From contig JARBJD010000318.1 of the NCBI GenBank assembly GCA_033064195.1, positions 1 to 64,000 on the forward strand: a stretch of 64,000 bases of DNA, given 5' to 3'. The notes under the pieces are model-generated. The model made no database searches. It was not told the origin of the DNA and saw only the letters and a list, made by a program, of their open reading frames with translations. Both the position numbers and the translations under genes were made by a program. The stretch comes from Blattamonas nauphoetae (taxonomy: Eukaryota; Preaxostyla; Oxymonadida). Within the stretch, counting starts at the first letter, position 1. The number at the start of each line of letters is the position of its first letter. Below are positions 32,111-43,346 of the stretch, piece after piece.

Positions 32111-34941
32111 CTAGTTGTTCCTCCATGTGAGGTGCATGTCTTCATTTGGCGGAGTGGCAGCGTCTGGTCCTTCCATGAAGCGTTCTGCTCGTTCCGAGAG
32201 GCGATCGAACGATGAATGAAGGAAAGCGAAGATCGACGGATCAGTTTCCGAAGCGTGAATCACAATCGGTGACTTGAAATGCCGAGCCTGTCGAGGAACT
32301 GTAGGTGTTGGGGGGTGAGAGCGAGGTCACATTTTGCTGTGTTGGGGAAATGGAGCGACTTTGTGATTGCTTCCCGAATGCCGTGAAATCGGAGAAGACA
32401 GGAAGAGGATTCCGGATGGACTGGGTGAGCCTAAATTGTTGGATGAGGAAATTGCCTTCCTTATTCTCCGATGGTGGTTCCGACGCTTCTTGTGCCGGGC
32501 GGAGGATTGGTTGTTCGAGATCGTATTTGGGAGCGATGGCGTTCTGAATCATTGATGCGACAGATGATGATTCATGTTGAGTGCGTGTTCGATAGCGTAT
32601 TGGTTCTGCGGGTCGACGACAACAAGACTTTCGTCAGCCCAGAATTCGAGATGCATTTTGGTTGGAATTTCAGGAGTTATTTGTGGGGGAGGTTGACTAG
32701 ACAACTTGGAGAACATTTGCGAGATCAAATCGACACTCTCCCACACACGATCGAAGACAACAAACCCGGCGGGGAGGAAGAGGAGTTCGACGTGTTTGAT
32801 GAGTCTGCTGAGAAGGAGATGCTTCTGAAGAACGCTGGAACGACGATCAGTCCGGTTTAGTTTCGCAAGAATGAAAGAGACGGAAGTGGCTGCGATTCGT
32901 GGATAGGCCTGAACGAGAGAGAGATGCGGCTGATTGAAGGAAGGACCACTGCTCGGACCTTTTGGCTGAGGAGGCATGAGCGAAGAGTGAACGTTCTTCT
33001 CGACGGAGAAAATGGGGACGTGGATGTCGGCCCTGCTCGTTGACACTTCCACACTCTGCACAATCAAGGCAAGTGACAGCGCTGAAGTTGAGTGCTCGTC
33101 TGTGGTCATCATCCAATTCTGAAGCGAGACGACGATATTGCCGAAGGAGACGTGACAGAACAGAGGAAGGACGAGGACAGACACTGTTTGAATGCAGTGA
33201 ACAACAAGTGACGACGAAGAGTGACCAACGATCGGAGAAGAAGGTGAGATGGTTGGAGTTTGAAGGGGCTGACTCGCACCCGGAAGAACAGAAATGAGAA
33301 AGTCAATGGAGTGATTGATGAGCTGGATGGGATGCACCAACTTCGTTGTTTTCTGTCTCTTGTTCAGCTGTTTCCACAAGAATGACATTCCTCTATTTTG
33401 GTTGGAGGAAAGTGACTTCTCCTCACTCTCGTCCAGATCGAGACAAACCAAAACATGGCCAAGATCCACTCCGAGTTGGAAGTCTGCTCGGTTTTGATTT
33501 TGATGGATTCCGTCAATCTCGGACTGGAACGCTGCCTCAGCGATGTCGAAAGGACGTGCTTTCTTCTTCCTGCTCTCCTTTTTGGTGTGCGGCGATTGAG
33601 AAAGAATCTCGAAGGACGAAATTCCTTCTTCTAGTCTCGTTGTAAAGAGGCGAGGAATGCGTTCGACATCTGCGAACGAGTTGTTAAGTGAGGAAAAGGC
33701 TGATTGGTGGATGAAAGTGGCGGTGGTGAGTGAATCGACGAACAGGATGGGATGGCAGGACGACGATGATGGGACCAGGAGAAGATCAGTTGGAGAGTGT
33801 GTCTTGTTGAAAGACTTCACATCGGAGGAGAGGTGAAGGGCAAGAGAGTGGAACGAACAGTCACATAGCACAGACGGTCAGTGTGTTGTCGTGTCCACTG
33901 TCGAGAGGAAGACAACCAAAGTCGGTGGAGAATTGATTGGGCGAGGAACAGGGAACGATGTTGATGAGGCTGAAGTAATGTAACTGTATGTGAGCATGCT
34001 GCGTGCAGTTATGTCCTGGATTGAGAACGAGGTAGAGTATCCAAAGGTTTATCGCCACAGGGCGATTGGTGGCTTGGTTGACACAAAATCGAGATGGATG
34101 GGTGAGATGTCAACGTGTTCTGGGTCAGCAGACGGCTTTTGTGTTTGTTTTTCACGAGTCTCTTTTGCATGATGCCCCAACAGACTTGCACTCATCACAT
34201 CAGAAGCATGCGTTGCGAACAGCAAGAGATCGGAATGAAGTGTGACGTGGGTGGGAGGAATGGTAAGAGATGTCTTCACGCGATTCAACTGCTCCGCGAT
34301 CGATTCCTCCTCCGTCGACGTTGGCGATATGCGATCTTTCGATTTGTCTGCCCATCTTCGAGCTTCCTTCCCAACAACAACGTGCTCCTTCCCCTTCTTC
34401 AGTCGAGCCATCAGCTGCTTGGATGTGTTCCGATCCTCCTCCCTTCTCATCCGAAGTGCTTCATCTCCCATTTCAAACACAAGAAACTCTGAGCCATCGT
34501 CAGCATCGAGCAGTGCCGCATCTTCTGCACCCACTGTTGGCAATTCCCACTGCTTGTTGGGGAGGAACATTCGAAGAGGCTCGTACGCATTCGAAACAAA
34601 ATAATGCGGCAGTTGATCCTTCTTCTGAAGAGGAGGATTCAGTGTATTCGGAGTGATGGCATCGATGAGAGTGTTGTAGCCTGTTTGGACAGCAGATGTT
34701 GTGAAAGAGTTGCCAGCTATAAGAATGAGCTCCTTGGTCAAATTTGTGGCTAGGACTGCACCCTGGAGGGTTGCGCCTGATATTGGCAGTCTGGCGACAG
34801 AGGCGACTGAGCGATCTTCTGCATGGCAGGGAACTTGACAACGGACTTTCGCATCAGATCAACATTCACAATCTCCTCCGTTGGGCTTTCATCGAAGCCA
34901 AGGCTTGGGTCAATGCGGAGGATGTGGTCGAGGTAGAGTGA
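32111..34941 (-). pseudogene. Large host gene of unknown function, frame shifted about five times
   Basis: Minus-strand coding is nearly continuous for about 2.8 kb. It starts with HILRIDPSLGFDESPTEEI and VDLMRKSVVKFPAMQKIAQ (about 34.9-34.8 kb) and continues through NLTKELILIAGNSFTTSAV (frame to 34049). It then passes to CSSPNQFSTDFGCLPLDSG (34058-33861) and a 440-codon frame (33871-32549) with helical segments and a SSSSLVVHCIQTVSVLVL stretch. Then come NAIAPKYDLEQPILRPAQE and finally FLHSSFDRLSERAERFMEG, stopping at 32111-32113. Frames change at about 34.74, 34.05, 33.87, 32.55 and 32.29 kb without clear introns. This implies a decayed gene or uncorrected indels. I do not recognise the family. 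Confidence 0.5.
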
Positions 34942-35279
34942 GAATCCGACAACGTTACATGCTGCTTTCGGGCGTCAATACGTTCATCGGCTGTGCGTGT
35001 GATGAGAGCTTTCTGTACCACTCCGAAGTTCAAGGAGAGATGTTATTTTGTGAATTGTGGTTTGCTGTCAGAATACTTGGTAATGGGATTAAAAGACGAG
35101 AGAGCACCTTTCTGGACGTCTGGAAGTTCAGAGCGAGTGGACGGTGTCCAGACTTCATAGATGCTGATGCGTTGCAAGTTCTAGAATCGGTGCCTAGTCT
35201 TTGGGAAGTTCAGGTTGGATTTGTGTCTCTCCTTCCTAGTGACATGGAGATAAAGCGTGGTTTGGAGGGCGGGTTGATC
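34942..35279. other. No gene recognised
   Basis: Upstream of the minus-strand gene. It may hold further 5' exons, but none could be placed. Confidence 0.3.
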
Positions 35280-35647
35280 AAAGTCGAGTGGCGGGCGGGC
35301 AGAGTAAAGTCGAGTGGCGGGCGAGCAGAGTAAAGTAGAGTGGCGGGCGGGCAGAATAAAGTAGAGTGGCGGGCGAGCAGAGTAAAGTCGAGTGGCGGGC
35401 GAGCAGAGTAAAGTAGAGTGGCGAGCGGGCAGAGTAAAGTCGAGTGGCGGGCGGGCAGAGGAAAGTCGAGTGGCGGGCGAGCAGAGTAAAGTCGAGTGGC
35501 GGGCGGGCAGAGTAAAGTCGAGTGGCGGGCGGGCAGAGTAAAGTCGAGTGGCGGGCGGGCAGAGTAAAGTCGAGTGGCGGGCGGGCAGAGTAAAGTCGAG
35601 TGGCGGGCGGGCAGAGTAAAGTAGAGTGGCGGGCGAGCAGAGGAAAG
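35280..35647 (+). repeat. 26-base minisatellite, about 14 units
   Basis: Tandem units AAAGTCGAGTGGCGGGCGGG plus CAGAGT, varying at a few positions (TCGAG/TAGAG, GGGCGGG/GGGCGAG). Because 26 is not a multiple of three and the unit lacks stops on the minus strand, all three minus frames are open through it. The apparent proteins there are artefacts of the repeat. Confidence 0.95.
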
Positions 35648-36081
35648 AAAGAACACAAACAGGATCAGAGAAACAGAAACGAAATCCCAATGATCAGTTG
35701 TTGCTTTTAGAGCTGAATCTACAGAAAAGATGAATAAGAAGAAAAATGAAACAAGAGTGAAGCTGTGATCTATTTTTAGGCCTCCTTGATGCTTTGATAA
35801 GGTTTGAGAAGATCTATCTGAATTTGAGAGTTAGAAAGTTGAAAAACATACAATGAGAGCTATTCCAGAAGATTCCAAGTCGTTCTAAGAAGAAAGGAGA
35901 GAGAATGAAGAAACAGGAATGTTGTTGTTGGTTTTTCTCCATCATCCTGCTGGGAGCCTGATTCTGAGCCCAAGCCCTTCAAGGGTGACGCAAATGGTCA
36001 CCCAGGACGGAATCAAGCTAGTCTTCTTCGATCAAAGATCTGGGAAGCTAAGCCAGGTGATGGATCAAACCCATAAAATGT
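35648..36081. other. No gene recognised
   Basis: AT-rich spacer between the minisatellite and the 3' end of transposase copy B. It contains a short palindrome-like motif GGGTGACGCAAATGGTCACCC at about 35979-35999. Confidence 0.35.
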
Positions 36082-38245
36082 TTAGTTTGTGGGTTGTGAG
36101 GTGGAAACAGATGAAGAATTGAATGAATCATAACGTAAATCGGTTAAAGAAATTAAAGTGTGAGATAAAACAAGATCTTCAACCCTCTCCACCCTTTCCT
36201 TCTCGAACACCTTCCTCACCTTGTCATCCTTCGCCAACTTCTCGTGATAGTCGAGAATAACATTGAAACTGTCCTCCCTCACACACACATGTGCCCCCAG
36301 TAGCGACGTTCCTTTCCTTCTGAAGCCCAGAAACTGCTTCAGCCCCTGAATAATGAGCACGTTGTGTTTGTGTGCAGTACTGAACGTCGTATGCCTAGAA
36401 TGAGTGAAAAATCAAATAAGCACATACTCGTGAAAGTGGTGTGATGAATCTGTCTTCGATTCATTCAGGGGTTCCGTAACTGCTTTAAAGAAAGCACGTA
36501 AATCATCGGAAGAAGAAAGAGTGTTCTCAAGATGAGATGAAACTAAACGAGTACAAAGACCGAACTCGGAATCACAAATGTTCTTTCCATGGTGTTCGGC
36601 AAAGAAAGAATAGGTGATGTGCTTCCCTCGAAGGAGGGGGTTCTTGTCAGACAACAGAAAGCCAAGAACGAACTGGTTCCTGAAGTGGGGACCAGTGTCG
36701 GTGAAAACAGTGATGTGTTTTTTCTTTGAATAAAGAGGTGAAGTGAAAAGCTCGTGGAGGCACTCCTCCACAAAACGATGATCGTGCGAAAGCACGGGAG
36801 AAATAAAGTTGTGATATGCGGTGTGAGAAACAGAATCAACTGAAGTGAGAACTGAAATACATAAATGAGAAACTGAAGTGCGATTATAAAAGTCATGACC
36901 CAGTTGATTGGGGGAGAGAGGCAACTGCCAGTTCTCCTTAAAATCCATCACGATCGCCATTGATTGATCGTTTAAGTTGGAGATGGTATCGTGGTAGAAC
37001 ATACGCTGCGCTTCTGCTACCTTTCTGTGCTTTTCTATTGTTTGTTTTTCCTTTTCTTCGTTTGGTGTGAGTTTTTTGTTGATTTGTTTAAGAGATTCTT
37101 CTTTTCTTTCAAGTGTATGGCCTCGCTCGCATATGTGGCAGAGGTCTGTTCTTCTTTTTGGTTTTTTCAGGAAGGGTGTCTTTTTACAGAATGTAGAGTA
37201 ATGCATTGTTGTTTTACCTGACTTGACCAGATCCTGATGCAGATCCTTTTTGTTGTCTTTAACAGACGTGGTTCTAGCTTTTGGAGGATTTTTGGTGTGT
37301 AACTGGATGGGTGAGCACTATGCTTGGCTCTTCTTGACGTCTATTTGGAGTTTCTGGTTGATTCAGAAACTCCACGTCAGACTCATCCAGATCCTCCAAA
37401 ATGGTCGGAACTAATTCTATGGGGATTGACAAAATGGGAGCACACTCTGTTTTTCACCGACCGTCGATTTAGGCGAGTTTGACTCTCGCAGGTTGGAGTC
37501 GTTTTTCTATAATCGCGGCCATGAGGTCACCATCGTTTTCTAGATCTATGGTCTATGGGAGATGAAGTCGAAATCAAAGTATTGACGTACGTTTTTAGAT
37601 GGTGGCCGAACTCGTGTCGCTATCCGTGGCTGGTCGGTGACATGATTCCAACGGCTACGGGCGTACTTGTATTGCCCTTCTGTAGCCGTGAATCCACATC
37701 CCCGAAGGTCCTGGTATGAACACACTTGAGCCAGACACTGCAACAGTTCGACTTTCTCGCCTTCTCCTTTTCTATTGTATAGTGTAGATAGTGATTGAAC
37801 CAAGCCCGTGAATTGGCCTGAGGCAGAAATTAGAAAGCTAGATTGAAAGGACAAACTATTGAAATGGTTCTTCACTGCAAGTCTCACTCCCCGAAGTTTT
37901 CGGGTATGCTTCAGTGCAGCAATGAGTGGTTCGGCCGGATTTGGTTTCCACAGGTCGTGGAGGAGCTTGAATATCCTCTTTCCGTCATCACATCTTGTGG
38001 TTTTAGATTTATCATGGTACTTAGAAGGTTTTGTCATTGTACCGTTCAATCAATGGGATATCTCCAAACTCCAATGGACTCTCAACAACGTCTAACTTTT
38101 TCATCGTCCAATCTCTGTATCTCAGTTCAGTCAGCGCATCTCTCAAGCCTTTCAACCTCATCAAATTGGACATTTCTCGTTGATCGCTTTTCTGCCCAAA
38201 CACGCTTGAACTCGATGTTCGAGTTGACCACGTGCCAACATCCAC
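36082..38245 (-). pseudogene. DDE-type transposase copy B
   Basis: Minus strand. The N-terminal part (38245 to about 37546) contains LRDALTELRYRDWTMKKLD, PAEPLIAALKHTRKLRGVR and LLQCLAQVCSYQDLRGCGF. A linker with DLDESDVEF follows, then MHYSTFCKKTPFLKKPK, the cysteine pair DLCHICERG, and the core MDFKENWQLPL, ITVFTDTGPHFRNQFVLGF and EHHGKNICDSEFGL. A TGA at 36412-36414 interrupts the frame, and coding continues past it (LKQFLGFRRKGTSLLGAH, LDYHEKLAKDDKVRKVFE) to 36082. Frame changes near 38.03 and 37.3 kb add to the decay. Collinear with copy A, including the piece of A at 1-148. This is a DDE-type nuclease of a superfamily I cannot name; terminal repeats were not found. Confidence 0.7.
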
Positions 38246-38466
38246 ACCCGTATGTACTCGACATCATGTTTTCACATTTTTGACATTGTTTCTCTCTCTT
38301 TAGTCTGGAGATTCACTGATCGAATTCAGTTGGAACTTCTCCGTCGCGAAAGAAGATGTTGAAACAACAGTGAATGGGAGATATTAAGCGGGGGAATCCA
38401 CACATTGTTATCACATCCCTCAAATCTCGTTCAGAACCATTCAAATTATTAATTCCACGAACAAAT

Positions 38467-38604
38467 CACTCTGCTCTGCCCGCCCTCCAAACAACTCTGC
38501 TCTGCCCACCCTCCAAACCATTCTGCTCTGCCCGCCCTCCAAATCACTCTGCTCTTCCCGCCCTCCAAACAACCCTGCTCTGCCCGCCCTGCAAATCACT
38601 CTGA
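38467..38604 (+). repeat. 22-23-base minisatellite, about six units
   Basis: Units of CTCTGCTCTGCCCGCCCTCC plus AAA/AAC, separated by one to three variable bases. The GCCCGCC words recall the 26-base minisatellite at 35.3-35.6 kb in inverse orientation (GGCGGGC), though the unit lengths differ. Confidence 0.85.
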
Positions 38605-39832
38605 TTTCTGGTGCACTCGTACTGTTAGAGCATCTCGGACATTGTTGCCCGAGATTTTCACTTGTTTTCGGCATGAAAGACCTTTCTGCATTGAGTGATG
38701 ACTGACAACGAAATTGTGGTTTGTCATTCTCCCTTCCTGCTTCACTTCAATCATTCAAAAACGAAAAATCTTTCGTCCAGTCGCTTATTTTCAGACATGA
38801 ACTGTTTTTGGTCGAACAACTCATCTGATACCAACCGTATTCTCACCAAGCAACAGGAGACAACCACATCCCTCAACAACGTCAGATCACCACACCTTTT
38901 GTTGATTTGGACTGATTACTCGTAGCAAATCTGAGTAATAATCAGTTCGTCACAACAACAACACTTTAGGTCATTTCGTTCCCATTGTGGAATTCAACCC
39001 TTCCTTCTCACACTCGATTGTGCATTGGCTTTCTCGTCAAGTTCGAACAACACCACAATACATTGAATCTTCTGACAGTCCCTCCAAAGAATTCACAGGA
39101 TGTGTGAGAGAAGCGGAACAGTGAACGCACTGGAACTGTTTCTTCATCTCCAAGACTTTTATGACTCTCTTCACTGTCGATCCAGCTGCCTATCTCCTCT
39201 CGTTGTGTGGAGACAAACAGTTACAAGTGAATATCAGTTGGTTTTCCATCAAATGCCATGAAGCCAACACCTCATTGTTTTAGTATACTGTGACTCAACA
39301 CCCCGAACAATGCAATTCGACGTGACTATTGAGGCTAGATGGAGTTGCGTTTCATGAATAACTTCATAAATGAGAATTAGAGGTTGATTCTCCTTCTTCT
39401 CATTGTCCTCTTTTTGCAGTTGTTAGACAAAGAATGCGGAGAAATGATTTAAATGACCAAGTTTTGTTACATCCCACATCCACCACAACTTCCCCAGGGA
39501 CCGTCAGTAATCTAATGATAGGGGCATCTCACTTGATACGGCTCTTCTGCAGGCGCTGCCACGCAGATCGAAGAACATCTCGCTCCCCACTCTATCCATT
39601 CATCATCTTGAACTTTCAGAGATCTGACAACACTGTAAATCTCAAAACCAAAGAGATATTTCCAATTTGACTCTTTTTTCTCGAATCAATTTATCACACG
39701 ATCCACTGGATGACCTGTTTGCATTTTATGACAATATCTGTAGAAACCCAAGTTTTAATGAGGTGAAAGCAGACCAAATACGTGTACTGTAAGTGAAAAA
39801 TGACTTGAATAGGAACATGATCGAGTGTGGAC
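38605..39832. other. No gene recognised
   Basis: Short plus-strand frames at 38695-38925 and 39434-39670 lack any motif. The region may contain introns and 3' exons of the minus-strand gene to its right, but nothing could be placed. Confidence 0.3.
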
Positions 39833-40266
39833 TCAAGCGTCTGAATTAGCTGGACATTGCGAATGGTTGAGCCAGTTGTCAGATCTGCGTCGTGAATTTA
39901 GCAAGACCCTGGGAGATATGAGCAAGGACGGCTCATTCTCCCGACTGAACATCGTTCCCGCTGAGAGAGGTAAGTCATGGATGAATTTGAGGGTGATGGT
40001 GACTGGAGAATCAAGAAAATCATCTTCCATTGTGCTCTCACTGTCGGAGAAGGTTTCTGACAGATCCTCGCCAAAGTCGAGCTCGTTGCCTGTTGCAAGC
40101 TGCCCCAGAATGAAGTCGAGGGGAATCTCCGAATTGCTAAGATTGTTGAGATCATCTTCATTGAAGGAATTCTGATAAGTTAGATCACTTGTGTCCGCGG
40201 CAACAAGATGATCAGAGCGACTTCGAAACTGATTCCTCCCAGTAGTATGATCAGAATGTGTTGATC
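39833..40266 (-). CDS. 3' exon of an acidic host protein
   Basis: Minus-strand exon starting after an acceptor (GATTCCTAG, phase 2) at 40266 and ending in TGA at 39833-39835. It encodes about 144 residues: a polar start (STHSDHTTGRNQFRSRSD), a strongly acidic centre (NSFNEDDLNNLSNSEIPLD, DLSETFSDSESTMEDDFLD) and a C-terminus with SLLISPRVLLNSRRRSDNW. No stop codon interrupts it. Upstream exons are not located. Function unknown. The acidic, phosphorylatable segment suggests a regulatory or nuclear protein, which is only an inference. Confidence 0.5.
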
Positions 40267-41373
40267 CTAGGAATCAAAACAAGAAAGTCAATCTTCAACG
40301 AAAAGAAACGACACTTTTTTCGTTGAGATTGTTATGAAATGGTGCGAATTCATTTGAAAGCATTTTTCCTAATCTGTTTCATCAATATATCAAACTAATT
40401 CTTCGTCGTTTTTGACTTCTGGAATCAAAAAAGACGCCATTGTCTTAAGTCTTGCTTTGAAACACGAATGTACATTCAAATTGTGAGATAAGCCGCATTT
40501 TTGTTGTTTCCTGCTTCAGTTCAAGATGAGTGGTTTTTCAGTTGCCTTGTCGAACTTTCCAGAGCAGTTTGAGTGATGCCTCATCCAGGTAACTTTTCAT
40601 TGTTCATTTTCAAAGGCTTTTCTCTGATATAAGGGCTCCTTCTTCTCTTCCATGAGTCTCATTTGAATGGAGAGGAGAATGGTATCCGACTTTGGTTTCA
40701 GAGGGGCTGGAGATTGAATGGTAGTCATTGGATCCTATTTAGGACAAACTAAAGAAGATAGCGCGTTCTATCTTGACAATTCCGTTCTGTGCCATACTTT
40801 CGACAGATATCTGAGATATTTAAAAACGAACGAAAATCCGAGAAGGTGAAATGATATACAATGCAAGCATAAGACTAATGTTGCATCATAATGGCAATGA
40901 ACCTCGTGAAGGACATGTCAATGTTCCTTCCACTAAAAAGGGAGCTGGACGACGAAATCGTTCAATTTATTGAGAGGAGAGTTGCATTTTCATGTCTTGG
41001 TTGATCATTCAAGCTTTCGTGAAATGGAAATGAAGAATACAAAATGCTATTTGAGGAAAATATGAAGTCTTGAAGAAAGAGTTCATTCTTTCGGTTCGGC
41101 TGGGTCGTCGAACATTCCTGGATGGTCAGCATGCGGAGGCTACACTAGCCCGCCCCTTTTCTTGTCGCTGTCGAGAGGGTACTCCTCGCCTCGCCCCTTC
41201 CCCCGCTCGACCTCGCCCTTGTTCTTCTTCCCCCATCCTCGTAGCCGTGTCCTCCCACGCCCTCGCCCCTTCTCCTTGAATACCCGCTATTCCTTCTCGA
41301 GCGTGTTCTCCTCCTCATCCACCAGATCTGCCTCGCCTCTCCTAAACTCCCCGTGTCGCTCGTTGTAGTCCAT
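40267..41373. other. No gene recognised
   Basis: Presumably contains introns or 5' exons of the neighbouring minus-strand gene. The proline/arginine-rich plus-strand frames at 41070-41368 mirror the start of the minus-strand coding block and are probably shadows of it. Confidence 0.3.
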
Positions 41374-43018
41374 TCATCCCCACCGCATCCACTCATCATG
41401 CTCTCGCTTCTCACGCCTGTTCAGCATTGGCTTCTTCCTTCCGCGCGTTGCACTTGAGCTGTCGCTTTCTTGCTGATGTCCACGGTCGACTGGCACCGAC
41501 GGCATCCGATTCTCGCTGATGCTCCCGCGCTGGCTGGCCCAGATTCCGTACTTGGCATCGATCTCTCCACGCCACTCCTTCCACCGGCGCCGCTCGTCGA
41601 TCTTGTTCTGCTCGTGCTGCGTGAGATACTGCAGGTCGCGTGTGGAAATCTTTCGGAAGGGCGTGTCGGGTGGCGGAGAAGGTTGCGGGAAGAACGTCGG
41701 TGTGACAGACTGCGGAGGATGGTAGGAGAACGACGACGACGAGTACGACGGCACGAACGGCCTCACATTGGCAGAGAGGAGCGTCAGGTTGGGCGACTTG
41801 GCCAGCGACGAATGGCGCGGCCAGGTTGTTGCGGAGAGCATCGTGTCGCTCTCCTTCCGACTCCCAGCCAGACTTGGCGTGGACTTTTCGTCATCGGAGT
41901 CGTCCAGGCCGAGCTCGTCCTCGTTGGATGGCACAGACAGGGCAGGTTTGAACGGCGAATCGCACATCCACTGCATGCTCACCGAGATCCGACTCGTCGA
42001 CGGCGACATGTTCACGTCTGTCGCACTTTCTGTTTGGGAGTGAGGAGGGGAGGGCGGTGTGTGTCTTCTCTTTTTCAGGCTTCCACTTCTGCGGCTGAGG
42101 CTAGTCTGGTCCAATCGCACCAAAGTTGGTGTGGGGGTCAGAGAAGAACGACTGCGAAGGAGTACGATGTGCGCGGGAGAGAGTGGGCGAGGGGAGAGTG
42201 TGCGACAAGGGAGAGGTCGCAAATGTCTGAGATGGAGAGGGTGAGAAACGTGGGGTGAAGGATGGGATGGCTGGGTTAAACGGCGACTTTCAGGAGCTTG
42301 ACAGTTTTGTGAACGTTGACTGCAGAAGACGAGAGGAAGATGGGGACTGCTGTGCCTGCTGCGAGTGGTACGCACTGTGGATGAGAGTGTTGAGGAGAGA
42401 CACGAGGACGGGATGGTTAACAAGCTGGAGAGCTGAGAACGAGTGCGGAGGCAGAAGTTTCTTCATTGGAGTGGGAAGGAGAGGCGGTTGCGATGGATCC
42501 AACAGCGAGTAGGGGTTGACAGCTGACGAAAAGTGCAGTCTGTTCTGCGACAAAGAAGAGGAATTCGCTTTCTGCGGATTGACAGTGCCAGGCTGAGCGA
42601 AGAACCCGCCCGACGAGGAGAGGAGAGCAACTGCCTTGTTATTTTCTTTGCTGCCCCTCCCCCGCCCGACAAACGAGTTGTGAAGCTGGTCGAAAGCATG
42701 CCGTGGGGAAAGAGTGGGTCCCGACGGTGAACTGTCATTGGTCTGCGTTGAGATGTAGCCGGCAGGGTGGGCAGAGGGAAGTGTGGTGCAGGAGACGAAG
42801 AAGTTAGAGAAGAAGATGTCTGCGTTCTGCAGCTCCCACACAAACGGCGATGATTGAACGAAAAACACGAGTGATTTGAGGAAGCTATCGAGATCGCTGT
42901 TGTTGACAGACGGGGAAGGAACGAACGCCTGCGTGAGGGGATGCAGCGAGGTCTGCGAGGCGGGGTTTGTCGAAAATTGCAGTGGAAGCGGAAGAAAACA
43001 GGGTTGAAGAGTTCCCAA
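41374..43018 (-). pseudogene. Serine/proline-rich host protein, two frames
   Basis: Minus strand. 43018-42290 reads LDSFLKSLVFFVQSSPFVWE, then SSFVGRGRGSKENNKAVALL and ALQLVNHPVLVSLLNTLIH. A second frame (42423-41374) continues with a long serine/proline-rich low-complexity region, an acidic patch (NEDELGLDDSDDEKSTPSL) and a charged C-terminal helix (YLTQHEQNKIDERRRWKEWR) ending RREKREHDEWMRWG. Frames change at about 42.30 kb through an intron or an indel. The first frame lacks an ATG at its left edge. No known domain; the low-complexity and charged helix layout is common in scaffold or nuclear proteins. Confidence 0.45.
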
Positions 43019-43346
43019 GAGGACAGATCGTTACATTTGAGTCCAAATGGAAAACAGTCTTTCAATACGTTGCGTTAATGGATTGATCGAAAATCTCAAG
43101 TCAATTTCGACCATAGCGGTGAATCACTGCTCTCTTCTCCGCGAATCGTGGTTTTCTTCCTGCTCGGTTGATTGTTTTTCCAGGTTTGTGGATACGAAGA
43201 ACAATTTCACTCATTCTCATTCTTACATCTCGCTTTTCTACTTCTTTCGGTCTTTTTCTCATCTTACTTCCCGTCACATCATCCATCATCACTCAATCAT
43301 CTCTCTCCTCCATCCTTCCCCCTCCCTCCTCGTCTCTCGTTCACAG
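43019..43346. other. Divergent intergenic region / upstream exons of the kinase
   Basis: Lies between the minus-strand gene ending at 43018 and the first recognised kinase exon. A CT-rich tract ending TTCACAG leads into the exon at 43347. No kinase N-lobe (glycine loop, VAIK lysine) was found here. Confidence 0.35.

Noticed and set aside
35181-35690. Three overlapping minus-strand frames of RPPLDFTLPARHSTLL-type repeats
   Set aside because: They are open only because the 26-base tandem unit lacks stops and cycles through all frames. They are not a protein family.
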